From the NCBI RefSeq assembly GCF_026262505.1, contig NC_067208.1:18609962-18673961 (forward strand): a DNA stretch of 64,000 nt. The letters run 5' to 3'. Shown here piece after piece: positions 52,342-62,597 of the stretch (position 1 is its first letter; the number at the start of each line of letters is the position of its first letter). The DNA is from Trichomonas vaginalis G3. Taxonomy: Eukaryota > Parabasalia > Trichomonadida > Trichomonadidae. Under the pieces are notes generated by a model. It had not been told where the DNA came from and did not search any database. It was given only the letters and a program-made list of their open reading frames with translations. Both the position numbers and the translations under genes were made by a program.

Positions 52342-52743
52342 ATGAGTATAACAACTAATTCATTGAAATCTTTAAAGTTCACTAATTCAGAATTAGAAAA
52401 TATTTTAGAAAATTTTGGAGACGGTTCTTATCCAACATATATGCAGAATGTGAAAGAGTTTTCCGGATTGTTGAATGAATTTAAATATAACGGACCAATT
52501 ACTAAAAAGGCTATAATGAGATATTTATATCCCAAAAAAGTTGAAAAACAGGAGAATATTCCTCTTTATGGTCCAGAGGACCTGGGCTCAGAGAGTCTTG
52601 AAACACCTCCTGAATATTTTGAAGAAAAAATTAAACAAGATGAATATTATAACGATGAGATTGAGAAATTGGAACAATTAAGAAATGAAATAGATGAAAA
52701 AATTAAGGAATTAAGAAATGCTGAGAATGAAGTAGAGGTTTAA
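52342..52743 (+). CDS. Polinton small protein with C-terminal coiled coil (133 residues)
   Basis: Looks whole. The N-terminal 60 residues are globular (FTNSELENILENFGDGSYPT), followed by a linker rich in Pro/Glu and a C-terminal coiled coil (EIEKLEQLRNEIDEKIKELR). Its stop overlaps the next start in a TAATG arrangement, unusual for a eukaryotic gene pair, so the two may be translated from one transcript or the next may have its own promoter inside this gene. Confidence 0.55.
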   Translation: MSITTNSLKSLKFTNSELENILENFGDGSYPTYMQNVKEFSGLLNEFKYNGPITKKAIMRYLYPKKVEKQENIPLYGPEDLGSESLETPPEYFEEKIKQDEYYNDEIEKLEQLRNEIDEKIKELRNAENEVEV

Positions 52744-53477
52744 TGAATATCCCAGCTTCAGAATCAGAAGTTCAAAAATCACATGAGGAAAGATATAAAA
52801 ATTACTTTTTGGAATCTACTAAAAATTTATTAGATGGTGATATTGACGAAACACTTTCAGAAGAAGGCACAAAATTTATTCATAAACATAAGTTACAATT
52901 TATTGACGATGGAGATTATCCATGTATATTACTTTCACCTCCTCTTGATTCTGAAAAATTCAAAAAAGCACTGAAAAATGTAACATATGCAACAAATACG
53001 ATTAAGAAAGAAGACCATGATATTTACACAAATTATTATTTAAATAAATGTACAGGTGTTGATAAAGTTTTTGATTTGTTAGATAAAATATCAAAAGAAA
53101 CAATTGGTACATATAAAATTTTATGCGATTGTGGTTTCATTGTTGAAGATACCGTTGATGTTTCATATGAAAGAACAGCTCCGAAGGAGGACGAAGTTGA
53201 AAGGTCTATACCATTCGTTATTAAGAACATAAAAGATATGAAAACTTATAAACATTATATTTATTCATTTATTTCAGAAAAAATGGAAGCAACACATAAA
53301 TCATCTCGTCATCATTTCATAGCTATTCACACATTCCTTTTCAAAGTTGTGAAATTAAATAAGACAGGAATTAGATTTAATGTATCAGGTTACGCATTCT
53401 TGAGTAAATTAAAATGTATTCGTCACGTTGCAGATGATAAAAATTTGTGTGTTCTTAATTCATTTTATGGACTTTAG
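52743..53477 (+). CDS. Polinton protein of 244 residues, possible polymerase-associated protein
   Basis: Looks whole. The N-terminus is charged (SEVQKSHEERYKNYFLESTK). Middle and C-terminal parts contain CDCGFIVEDTVDVSYE and a His/Ser-rich YSFISEKMEATHKSSRHHF. It lies directly upstream of the DNA polymerase gene, where protein-primed systems may carry a terminal-protein function; this is inference from position only. It overlaps the preceding gene by four bases. Confidence 0.5.
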   Translation: MNIPASESEVQKSHEERYKNYFLESTKNLLDGDIDETLSEEGTKFIHKHKLQFIDDGDYPCILLSPPLDSEKFKKALKNVTYATNTIKKEDHDIYTNYYLNKCTGVDKVFDLLDKISKETIGTYKILCDCGFIVEDTVDVSYERTAPKEDEVERSIPFVIKNIKDMKTYKHYIYSFISEKMEATHKSSRHHFIAIHTFLFKVVKLNKTGIRFNVSGYAFLSKLKCIRHVADDKNLCVLNSFYGL

Positions 53478-53555
53478 CCCTGGGCACTTTGTGCCTTGGA
53501 CTTTAAAAAATAAACTTTATTTTTATTTATTTTTTAATTTTTTATTCTTACATAA

Positions 53556-56500
53556 ATGAACAAAAACGGAACAGCTAAAATGAATGATAATCAAATTAGA
53601 GCAGAAGGTAGAAGGTTATTTAAACGCTTCTATAACATTCCTGATGGTGCTAATCCTAAAACTCGTAGAAGTTATTTAAATGAAGCAATAGATGCATATG
53701 AAGGGTTTGACATTTCATCAGAAAGTGAGAGATTAGCGAGAATGTTAAATGTTAATATTGATTTCTATTATTGTGACCCTCAACCAGAAGACGTAGACAT
53801 TAACAAGGTAGACTTTCCATTAGTGGAATCAATAATGATAGATCCAGAATTTGAAACAGTAAATATTTTATTAACACAGAGTCCATGTGGAAAACTTCAC
53901 GCTGACAGAATAACAGACGTTGAAGCACTCACAGGATATAAAGTTTGCCCCTTTTGCAAAGAAGAAGTATATTCTATCCGTGATGATCCAGAAAGGAAAA
54001 ACCAAAGAAGATTTTTAAAACATTGTGAGAAATGTAAAGAAAATAATGGAAGATTAATTCAAGACGTTCAATTGCAAAACACACAACAACCATATGCACC
54101 ACATATCACGAAACAGAAGATATATCAATGGCTATTAGCACATAATTTGCAGGAATATTATAAACCAACAAGATATTATATTACTTTTGACTTCGAAACA
54201 TTAGAGACTAAAGAAGAACTTCTACTTTCTGAATGTGCAACTTTGAACGCTTACTTAAAACCATTTATGGTATCATCAACGGTTAAATTAAACGATAAAA
54301 CATATACAAGGAATTTTTGCTTAACTTCGAGTGATTCGTTCATCTCTGATTGGATTGAATTTTTATTTTCAACCTGTTCATTAGTTGCTAAATCAAATAT
54401 TGAACAATATGAAGAATTAATGAAGTCCCATACATTAAATGAGAAACAGAAGGAAGCATTTAAAGAACTTCTAGATGAGGAATTCAATAAAGTGAATATC
54501 ATAGGTTTTAATTCGGGAAAGTTTGATTTAAATTTAATTCTTCGTGATTTAAACACTGCAAAATGGAAAATAAAATCAATGCTGGGTTCATCTTCACAAT
54601 TTAAGCAAATCATTGTAAAGAAAACAAACGTTCCATATGAATTGAGATTTATTGACATCAGAAATTATATAGCGGGTGGGACATTAGACCAATTCACTCA
54701 AGATTTCGGAAACAATAAAACACGTGTTAAATCCTTTTTCCCTTATCAATTCATCACGTGGGAAAATTACGAAGAAGAATTATATAAAGTGGAACCATTC
54801 ACGAAAGATTCATTTTATTCAGCATTAACTCAAGAAACTATATCAGATAGTGATTATCAAATATATCTCAATGATGCTAAAAACTTTAAGAATAGATTAG
54901 AATATTTTATTCATTATTGCAATAAAGACGTTGAAATTATGATTGACCCAATTGATAAAATTATTGAAGAAACATTTGTTTATAAAATTGACATGCTCCA
55001 TAATCTTTCATTATCATCTAATGCATCAATGATTCGTTACGCGTTAGCATATAAGAACTTCAATCCTAACGAAACATATCCAGAAGAAGAAAATGTGGAA
55101 TCAAGTTTTGAATTAACGAAAAAGTATTGGAAATATAAAATTGAATCATATAAGAAACAAGATGAAAAGGTGAAAAGAGATACCAAAAATAATGTTTCAA
55201 TGGATGACTATCAATATTTTCACGATTTAATCCTTTCATCTAAATGTAAAATGTGTGGTAAAGCGTTTACATATGCAAATAAACCAACATTGGATAGAAT
55301 CGATAATGAAAAACCACATACTAAAGAAAATTGTCAGTTAATGTGTTGTTATTGCAATGTCGTAAAATCAAATAAAGATGAAGATTCAACGTTTAAGAAT
55401 CAATTTAAGAAATTATGCATTAAAAAATAATTTACCAATGACTTTAGATTCAGTGGAAGCGTATCACATCCTCCGTAATGGAATTACTGGTGGTTTATCA
55501 AATGTTCAACATCGTGTTAATCTTAAAGGATCACCACATTATTAATAAACTTTCATATAATCCAGAAACTAAAACAGTATCAAATGAGGACACTTCCAAC
55601 ATCATGACTCATTTCGTTGGTGTTGATTTCAATTCATTATATCCTTCATCATTTTCATCAAATCCTCATGATTTCATTCAATACACCGATCATAAATGTA
55701 TATGCCGGGAAGATTAGAAGATGTTTTATTTGTGATACAGCAACAAAGAAAGCAAAAGCTGGAATTATTAGAAGAAAAATACTTTATTCGTGGCTGAAGT
55801 AAAGGGTCACATTGATGAAAAATACATTAATGATTACATAAACTTTTTACCGATAATAAGAAACTTAGATATTATCACAGATGAAAAAACAATTGGTGTT
55901 TTATGTATAATTACATGAAATCAAACAATCTACACGTTGACCAGAAACAGAGAAAATTAACTCAGTTAGCATCAACACACAACCAATATCAACCATTTTC
56001 TTCTTATTATCTTTGGTATCTAATAGACAGATTTCATTTTATCATCGATGATATTCAATCAATTTTAACATTTACGAAAAACACTTGTTTTAATGAATTT
56101 GCGAACAAATTTATGAACGAAAGACAAAAGGCTGAATTAGAAGGAAATAAAGGAAAAAGTTTATTTTGCAAAATTTCACTTAATGGATCATATGGTTACG
56201 ATGCAATGAATACACAAAATTACGCAAAGACTAAAATAATGAATGCACAGAAGGCACGCGTTGCATGTATGTCAAATAAGTTTAAAAACATAAGAGAAAT
56301 AGGTGAGGATACATATCAAGTGATGCTCAAAGATAGATTTTATAGATGTGAAACATGTTTACAAGAGGCATTCTTCACTTTAGATAATGCTAAATACTGG
56401 TATTTGGTTTTCATTTATGATTTTATGTATAAATGCTGGATGTTAATCGTTTTCATTTCATTGAAGGTGATACTGATTCATCTTATTGGGCAATCGCTGG

Positions 56501-56905
56501 CGATCCAAATCTTCCTAACACTCAAGCATTTCAAGCGATTGTAACCGATAAAAAATTTTATGATAAAAACATTTTCAAATTCGCACCTTTTGATTTCTTC
56601 TGTTTTGATGAGAAATTTAAACCTAAATTAAAGAATAAAGCTGAAGAAAAAGCACATGAGAAGAAGTTATTGGGTTTAGCAATTGAGAAACAAGGTGATA
56701 ACATGGTTGCTTTATGCCTAAGTGTTATACATCATTCAACGGAATGATTGGTGAAGACTCCTTCAAAACGATAGCACAAAAAATGAAAGGTGTTAGTTTA
56801 CGACAAAATAAGCAATTAACACCTAAAAATTATTTGGATATAATAAATGATAAAGTCATTTTCGATGGTCAAATATTAATTTACAACTTAAAAATGGGTC
56901 AATGA
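53556..56905 (+). pseudogene. Polinton family B DNA polymerase (broken)
   Basis: Fossil copy of the protein-primed-type polymerase that replicates Polintons. It starts after the conserved motif ATTTTTTATTCTTACATAA. In order: a Cys-rich N-terminal module, the 3'-5' exonuclease motifs (TFDFETLE, IIGFNSGKFDLN, HYCNKDVEIM), an HNH-like zinc module (CKMCGK ... LDRIDNEKPHTKENC ... CCYCN), and the palm motifs (FNSLYPS, NGSYGYDA, GDTDSSY). The gene is broken in about four places. The HNH-like module between exonuclease and palm is not part of the usual polymerase layout. Confidence 0.8.
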
Positions 56906-57054
56906 CTCGCTTAACAATTGGTAAGACTGCATTAACAGGAGCACACACTAAAGCTGTATGTTGTGAAAATGGATGTTGTATGCCATTTATTTAATGAAAT
57001 GCCAGAAGAGACAAAGAGGCGGGCACCCTTAAACATTTTTTTTTTTTATATAAA

Positions 57055-58546
57055 TGAATAGCGTAGATTTAAAAATTTAATTGATGATTTAGTATTTAAT
57101 CAAAATTTTCTTAGTTATTATGAATTAAAATCATATCTCCAAAAATGATGAAAAATTACGGTGATGATATGGTGAATACTATCGGTATTATAAAAACGAA
57201 ATTTTGAAATATCATGATAAAATAATTAAACGTTTAAGAGAGAACATTAAAGAAGGAAAATATTCAAAGGGAAAAAGTAAATCACAACTTAAACAGTTGA
57301 AAGATTTCAAAAATAAAGTATTAACAGAAGAAGATATTGATGAATTATATAAATTATATAATCCTGAGCCGCAAAAGCCAAAAGAGAAAAGTTTGGACGT
57401 TCAGCAGCTCATAAATGAAGCACAAGCTTTAATTTATGATTCATTAGTTAAAACATATTCAGCCCGACTTTTAAATGAAGATCAACTTTTGGAATTCATC
57501 CTTCAACATAAACTCGAAGCGGGAAAGTATATCAAACCTTTATATACAGCATATTTAAAACAAATGAATAGAATACATCCGGAATTAATGAAGGGGGGAA
57601 TGAAATCCAAAATCAAAGCAGATAAAATTAAACCACTTGCAACACCAAAACCCCCAACGACAGTACCTCCCCCTCCAGTTAATCCTTCATCATTCACTTT
57701 ATTATATCCATTTCAAACATTAAAGAAACAAAAAGATTTTAAAAAGGGTTTCAAGATATTAAATAAACCAATTGACCCGAAAATTCAACCATTAAAAGAA
57801 AAATTTAGTCGTCCATCATTTGCACCTTCACCTTATTCATACGAAATCGATCATCTGGAATATTCAAAAGGAAATATTACTTATTTATTTGCCATTAACA
57901 TTAACACTAGATATTTATATTGCATTCCGGTGAAAGGGAAAACAGAACAGGAAACAAGAAGAGCTATACAATACTTACTAGATCATGAAAAGTAGATAAT
58001 ATCAGGGGTGATGGTGATAAAGGATTTCAGGCAGTATGACTCATTATTTCCCACAAATTAATTTTTACTTTCATCCTCTCCATATACGTTTCATAATAAA
58101 ATAGTTGATGCGTAATGAGAACTCTTAGAGATGCGTTAGGGGTTAACGGTCAGATATACTGGGATGGAAATCATGACTCCATCATACAGCAGTTAGTATA
58201 TTATTACAATAATACATGGCATAGAACTATTAACATGAAACCAGTGGAAATGAAAAATGATATTTCAAAAGAATGGGAATATATTAGAAAGCAAATGGAA
58301 AGGTTGAATGATGTTAAACGTGAACAAATTAATTCGGGGCTCATGAATTTTAAACAAGGGGATAAAGTTTTGATTCATCTCGATTATGGAAAAACTGATA
58401 AATCAATGACAAAAAGAAGACGAAGATTTGACACAATAGCTGAATTTGTTAGATATATTAACGGCAATGCATTAGTTGAAGTTGACAATAAATTAATAGA
58501 AATTCCGATTTATTTTATTACTCCATTATATTTAAATAATATTTAA
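57055..58546 (+). pseudogene. Polinton rve integrase (broken)
   Basis: Fossil integrase. An N-terminal Lys-rich region and Pro-rich linker precede a core that begins EIDHLEYSKGNITYLFAINI. A later part has the retroviral-type YYNNTWHRTINMKPVEM segment, and a C-terminal chromo/SH3-like tail is recognisable from FKQGDKVLIHLDYGK. It is broken in about two or three places. It is unrelated in detail to the integrase of the foldback element at 20086-21060. Confidence 0.7.
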
Positions 58547-58565
58547 TTTTTTTATTTCGTAAGAA

Positions 58566-58838
58566 ATGAGTAACAACAAAGCAGTCAAGAGTCCAGACGA
58601 TGAATATAAAAAGAAACTAAACAGAATTAAATCAAAAATATGCTATTACAAAAAGAAGCCGCAATGTGGTGGGGTTGAAAACGATAAAGAGAGGAAAGAA
58701 ATAATCGAAAAATTAGAAACTTGCCGTTCAATCCTTAAACTGAGTGAAGCAAAAATAAAAGAATTTAATAGAATAAATAAATTGATTGGAAGAGATGAAT
58801 TTAATAAAGATGAATTTTTAAACTCAATCCAAATTTAA
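58566..58838 (+). CDS. Polinton small basic protein (90 residues)
   Basis: Looks whole. Lys-rich, helical, with a CYYKKKPQCGG segment and a helix-rich second half. TTTTTTATTTCGTAAGAA precedes the ATG. Its end overlaps the convergent minus-strand gene at 58835-58999 by four bases. Function unknown; the charge would suit nucleic-acid binding. Confidence 0.5.
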   Translation: MSNNKAVKSPDDEYKKKLNRIKSKICYYKKKPQCGGVENDKERKEIIEKLETCRSILKLSEAKIKEFNRINKLIGRDEFNKDEFLNSIQI

Positions 58839-58999
58839 TTTTTATTCCTCTTCGACAACATCTCTCTTTCCATCATTACTGCATAACCACATTTTCTCAG
58901 TTTTAGTGGTTTGTTATTTTTAACATGTTCTCGCATCATTTTTATCATTTCCTCCCTTGTTATGATTCGTGGTAAATTTTGAGCTTGTGGGGTATCCAT
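58835..58999 (-). CDS. Polinton mini-protein (54 residues), minus strand
   Basis: ATG at 58999, preceded by ATTTTTATTTTTATCATAA, the same motif as other genes of the element. It starts MDTPQAQNLPRIITREEMIK. The rest is basic and helical (HVKNNKPLKLRKCGYAVMME). Motif and clean frame support a gene; function unknown. Confidence 0.5.
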   Translation of the reverse strand: MDTPQAQNLPRIITREEMIKMMREHVKNNKPLKLRKCGYAVMMEREMLSKRNKN

Positions 59000-59056
59000 T
59001 TATGATAAAAATAAAAATTTAAATTATGCTGTTCTAAAGTTTGTGAAAGAATTTGC

Positions 59057-59323
59057 GGAAATTCATGTCTTACATTTTTTGAATAAATGAGGGGTCCCTC
59101 GGTCCCTCGGTCCCTCGGTTAATTAACATCTTTTTGAAAATGATGACAACATGACATTTTGACAACAGGGGAAAAAAAGGAGGAAATTCATGTCTTACAT
59201 TTTTTGAATAAATGAGGGGTCCCTCGGTCCCTCGGTCCCTCGGTTAATTAACATCTTTTTGAAAATGATGACAACATGACATTTTGACAACAGGGAAAAA
59301 AAGGAGGAAATTCATGTCTTACA
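59057..59323 (+). repeat. 125-bp repeats, left set
   Basis: Two full units (starts 59057 and 59182) and a stub (59306) of the sequence from GGAAATTCATGTCTTACATT through GAGGGG, a triple GTCCCTCG microrepeat, GGTTAATTAACATC and ATGATGACAACATGACA. The same unit lies inverted at 61714-62153. Confidence 0.95.
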
Positions 59324-59372
59324 AAAATAAAGTTAGTTTTAAAGTTATTTTTATTTTTTTATTCCTATATAA

Positions 59373-61677
59373 ATGACAGCAACAAACAACAACATCGACT
59401 TTATCGTTTCTGATGAAAAAGTTATTGATTCATTAGTTGGAGAATTAGTTGTGGCAGAAACTAAAACCCTCAACGAAAGAATTGGTGAAAACAAGATTGA
59501 TTTACATAACTACCTCAAACATGATGGAGGAAGAGGAAGGAAAACTGGTATGCTTTATTAGTAAATAAAATTCAAATTTAACGATTATAGATGTTGATAT
59601 CAATAAATCTACAATGATGAACTTAAAGAAACAGTTAGAAAAGATATTTTATCAAAACTTTCGGATAAAGATGTTATCGTTAAAACCGCTTCAGGAGGTC
59701 TTCACATTTATTGCAACACTAATTTCTTCTATTCAACCTCGAACAGAATGATTAAATGTTATTCCTGCAATGATTATGATATCGATATCATGACTTCAAT
59801 GGATGATTCAAAGCGTTCATTAGTGGTTATGGTTGATTCAAGAGTTCGCAAGAATGCAAGAACCAATCAATACATACTCATTCATTCGTGGAAGTTATGA
59901 TTCAACATTAACTAGAACAGTAAACGATATATTAAATGATTTGAATATTAAGGTAAGAGTTGAACAAAAGAACGAAGAAATAAAGAATATAATGAATGAA
60001 GACAAAGATGTAAACATTGACGATAAACTTGCCCAGAGCATAGTTGATGGCATCTGTGATTTTGAAGTACATAATGATGGTGGAAACATGAATTTAGAAA
60101 AAGAAGTTACATTATTCACACTGTTTCAAGCTATTAATTCGTTACCTAATCATTTAATTAATGAAGCATACGACAACGTTTATAACTTCTGCAGTTTAAC
60201 AGAAAATGCAAAAAGTAATTTTGAAAAAGCACGTGATAGATATGCACATTTAATGACTTCTCCATTTGTTTTGGTAAGATTCTAAAACTTTATCAAAAGG
60301 AATATTATGATGAATATGTTTTACCTTTATTACGTAAGCCAAAAATAACATTTGATATAAAACTTGATGACTCGTTTTTGATAACAGATATTAGACGTAA
60401 AGCTGAAAATCATCAGTATAAAAACAGTTCTGAAGTAATTGAGGATTTATCACGTGTCATTCGTTTTGTAGATTGTGGAAACAAATACTTCATTCAAAAA
60501 GACTATATATTCATGATAAAATGAATCAAATATCATTCGTTCTTCAATCAAACATGAAAGAGTCACTCAAAATGATTAAATTATTTAAAGAAGAAGGTAA
60601 AACCATAACAGCATGGGACGTACTACTAAATCAATTATCCTCATTAACCGTTATGGGTGTTTGCTTTAAATCTGATTCCCCAGATGTTTTCTCAACGTTT
60701 CAAGGTTATAAATACAACGTTCTCGAAAAGCCTGATTACTCAAAAATTGAGATGTTTATGATTTCATTAAAGAAGCCATTTGTGATAATAACGATGAAGT
60801 GTATAAATACCTACTCGGCTGGATTGCATCAATGATTCAACATCCCGGAATCAAGAATGAAACAGCAATTATTTTGAAAGGACTTCAGGGAATAGGTAAA
60901 AACAGATTTACAGACATTATTTCTGAACTTCTCGCCGGTTATTCATGTAAAAACATTACTGAAATAAGTGAGCTAACGGGTAATTTCAATTCAGTTGTTG
61001 AAAATAAAATGTTTCTTGTACTTAATGAACTCAAGAATGTAGGTGAAGATAGACTCGCAAACTTCAACGCTTTGAAATCAATTATAACGGATAATGAGAT
61101 AAGAATTAATGAAAAGAATCAACCCAGAAGAACTGCTCAGAATGTTGCCAATTTTATTTTCGTAACTAATAACGTTTACCCTGTCAAAATTGAAGTTGGA
61201 GACAGAAGATATACAGTTTTAAGGGTTAATGGTAAATTTAAGGGTCAATTTGATTACTTCAAGAATTTAATGGATTCATGCACAAAGGAATTTTATGATA
61301 ATTTACTAACATATTTTATCAATTACGACCTTTCATCATTTAATGTACGAATCATACCGATGACTGAAGCCAAACAAGATTTAATGGAATTATCAACAAA
61401 TCCTTTAGATGAATGGATAAATACACATTATGATGAATTGTGTGCAGGTATGATGTGTAAAAATGCTCTATTCTGCAAACCATCAGACATGAAAGACAAG
61501 AATTTTCAAATGAGCATTAAGGATAAATGTGAAAAGAAACAAAGAAAAACAGACGGTAAACATACGTGGTATTATGTTTTGAAAGAAGAAATGAAAGGAT
61601 TATATAAACAGGTTGAACCAAATGATAATGAGGATTCATTTACTGACGATGAAATACCTGTAAATGAAGCTTTATAA
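59373..61677 (+). pseudogene. Polinton-associated primase-helicase (broken)
   Basis: Fossil gene. The start motif ATTTTTTATTCCTATATAA precedes its ATG. The first part resembles an archaeo-eukaryotic primase (PrimPol) domain, with KTASGGLHIYCN. The last part is a superfamily 3 helicase: Walker A LKGLQGIGKNRF, a Walker B-like MFLVLNELKN, and NFIFVTNN as motif C. The order PrimPol then SF3 helicase is the D5-like layout of virophages and large DNA viruses. It is broken in about three or four places. It sits between the inverted 125-bp repeats, as if it were a separate replication module. Confidence 0.75.
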
Positions 61678-61713
61678 AGTATGATTGGAATTTATTTTTG
61701 CATTAATCCCACT

Positions 61714-62153
61714 ATGTTGTCAAAATGTCATGTTGTCATCATTTTCAAAAAGATGTTAATTAACCGAGGGACCGAGGGACCGAGGGACCCCTCATTTATT
61801 CAAAAAATGTAAGACATGAATTTCCTCCTTTTTTTCCCCTGTTGTCAAAATGTCATGTTGTCATCATTTTCAAAAAGATGTTAATTAACCGAGGGACCCC
61901 TCATTTATTCAAAAAATGTAAGACATGAATTTCCTCCTTTTTTTCCCTGTTGTCAAAATGTCATGTTGTCATCATTTTCAAAAAGATGTTAATTAACCGA
62001 GGGACCGAGGGACCGAGGGACCCCTCATTTATTCAAAAAATGTAAGACATGAATTTCCTCCTTTTTTTTCCCCTGTTGTCAAAATGTCATGTTGTCATCA
62101 TTTTCAAAAAGATGTTAATTAACCGAGGGACCGAGGGACCGAGGGACCCCTCA
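61714..62153 (-). repeat. 125-bp repeats, right set, inverted
   Basis: Four units inverse to 59057-59323. The CGAGGGACC microrepeat inside each unit varies in copy number: three in most units, one in the second unit near 61895. Confidence 0.95.
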
Positions 62154-62172
62154 TTAGTTATTTTATCATCAT

Positions 62173-62340
62173 TTAATTAACTTCATCTTTAGTTAATAAT
62201 TTGAATGGATTCACTAATGTTCCACCTTGAGTCCCAACACTTACCCTGGCTAATTGTGAAGAACCTGGGATAATTACTCCACGAAATGATTTCATTGGTA
62301 ACATTAATTTAGAAATAGTTGGCTTAATTAATTTTGTCAT
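62173..62340 (-). CDS. Polinton mini-protein (55 residues)
   Basis: ATG at 62340, with TTTATTTTTATCATAA immediately upstream. Sequence starts MTKLIKPTISKLMLPMKSFR. It is basic with a Gly/Ser/Val-rich middle (GSSQLARVSVGTQGGTL), which could be a small structural or DNA-binding peptide. Unknown function. Confidence 0.5.
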   Translation of the reverse strand: MTKLIKPTISKLMLPMKSFRGVIIPGSSQLARVSVGTQGGTLVNPFKLLTKDEVN

Positions 62341-62366
62341 TTATGATAAAAATAAAATTACATAAT

Positions 62367-62519
62367 TTAAATTTTTTTCTTTCTCATTTTTTCATCCTGT
62401 TTTGGTTTCAATAACTTTTCAAGTTGTTGTCTTGTCAGTAACTTTAATTTTAACTTTGGATCAAATATTGGGTTTCCATCTTTATCTCTTCCAATAACAC
62501 CATATGGTAGAATCTTCAT
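62367..62519 (-). CDS. Polinton mini-protein (50 residues)
   Basis: ATG at 62519, preceded by ATTTTTATTTTAGTATAA. It starts MKILPYGVIGRDKDGNPIFD and ends in a strongly basic helix (LEKLLKPKQDEKMRKKKI). The gap to the gene at 62340 is 26 bases, so the minus-strand genes are tightly packed. Function unknown. Confidence 0.5.
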   Translation of the reverse strand: MKILPYGVIGRDKDGNPIFDPKLKLKLLTRQQLEKLLKPKQDEKMRKKKI

Positions 62520-62597
62520 TTATACTAAAATAAAAATTTAAATTATGCCGTTCACTCTTTTGGAGCTCCTAAAGTTTGTTTCACAAACATTGAGCAT

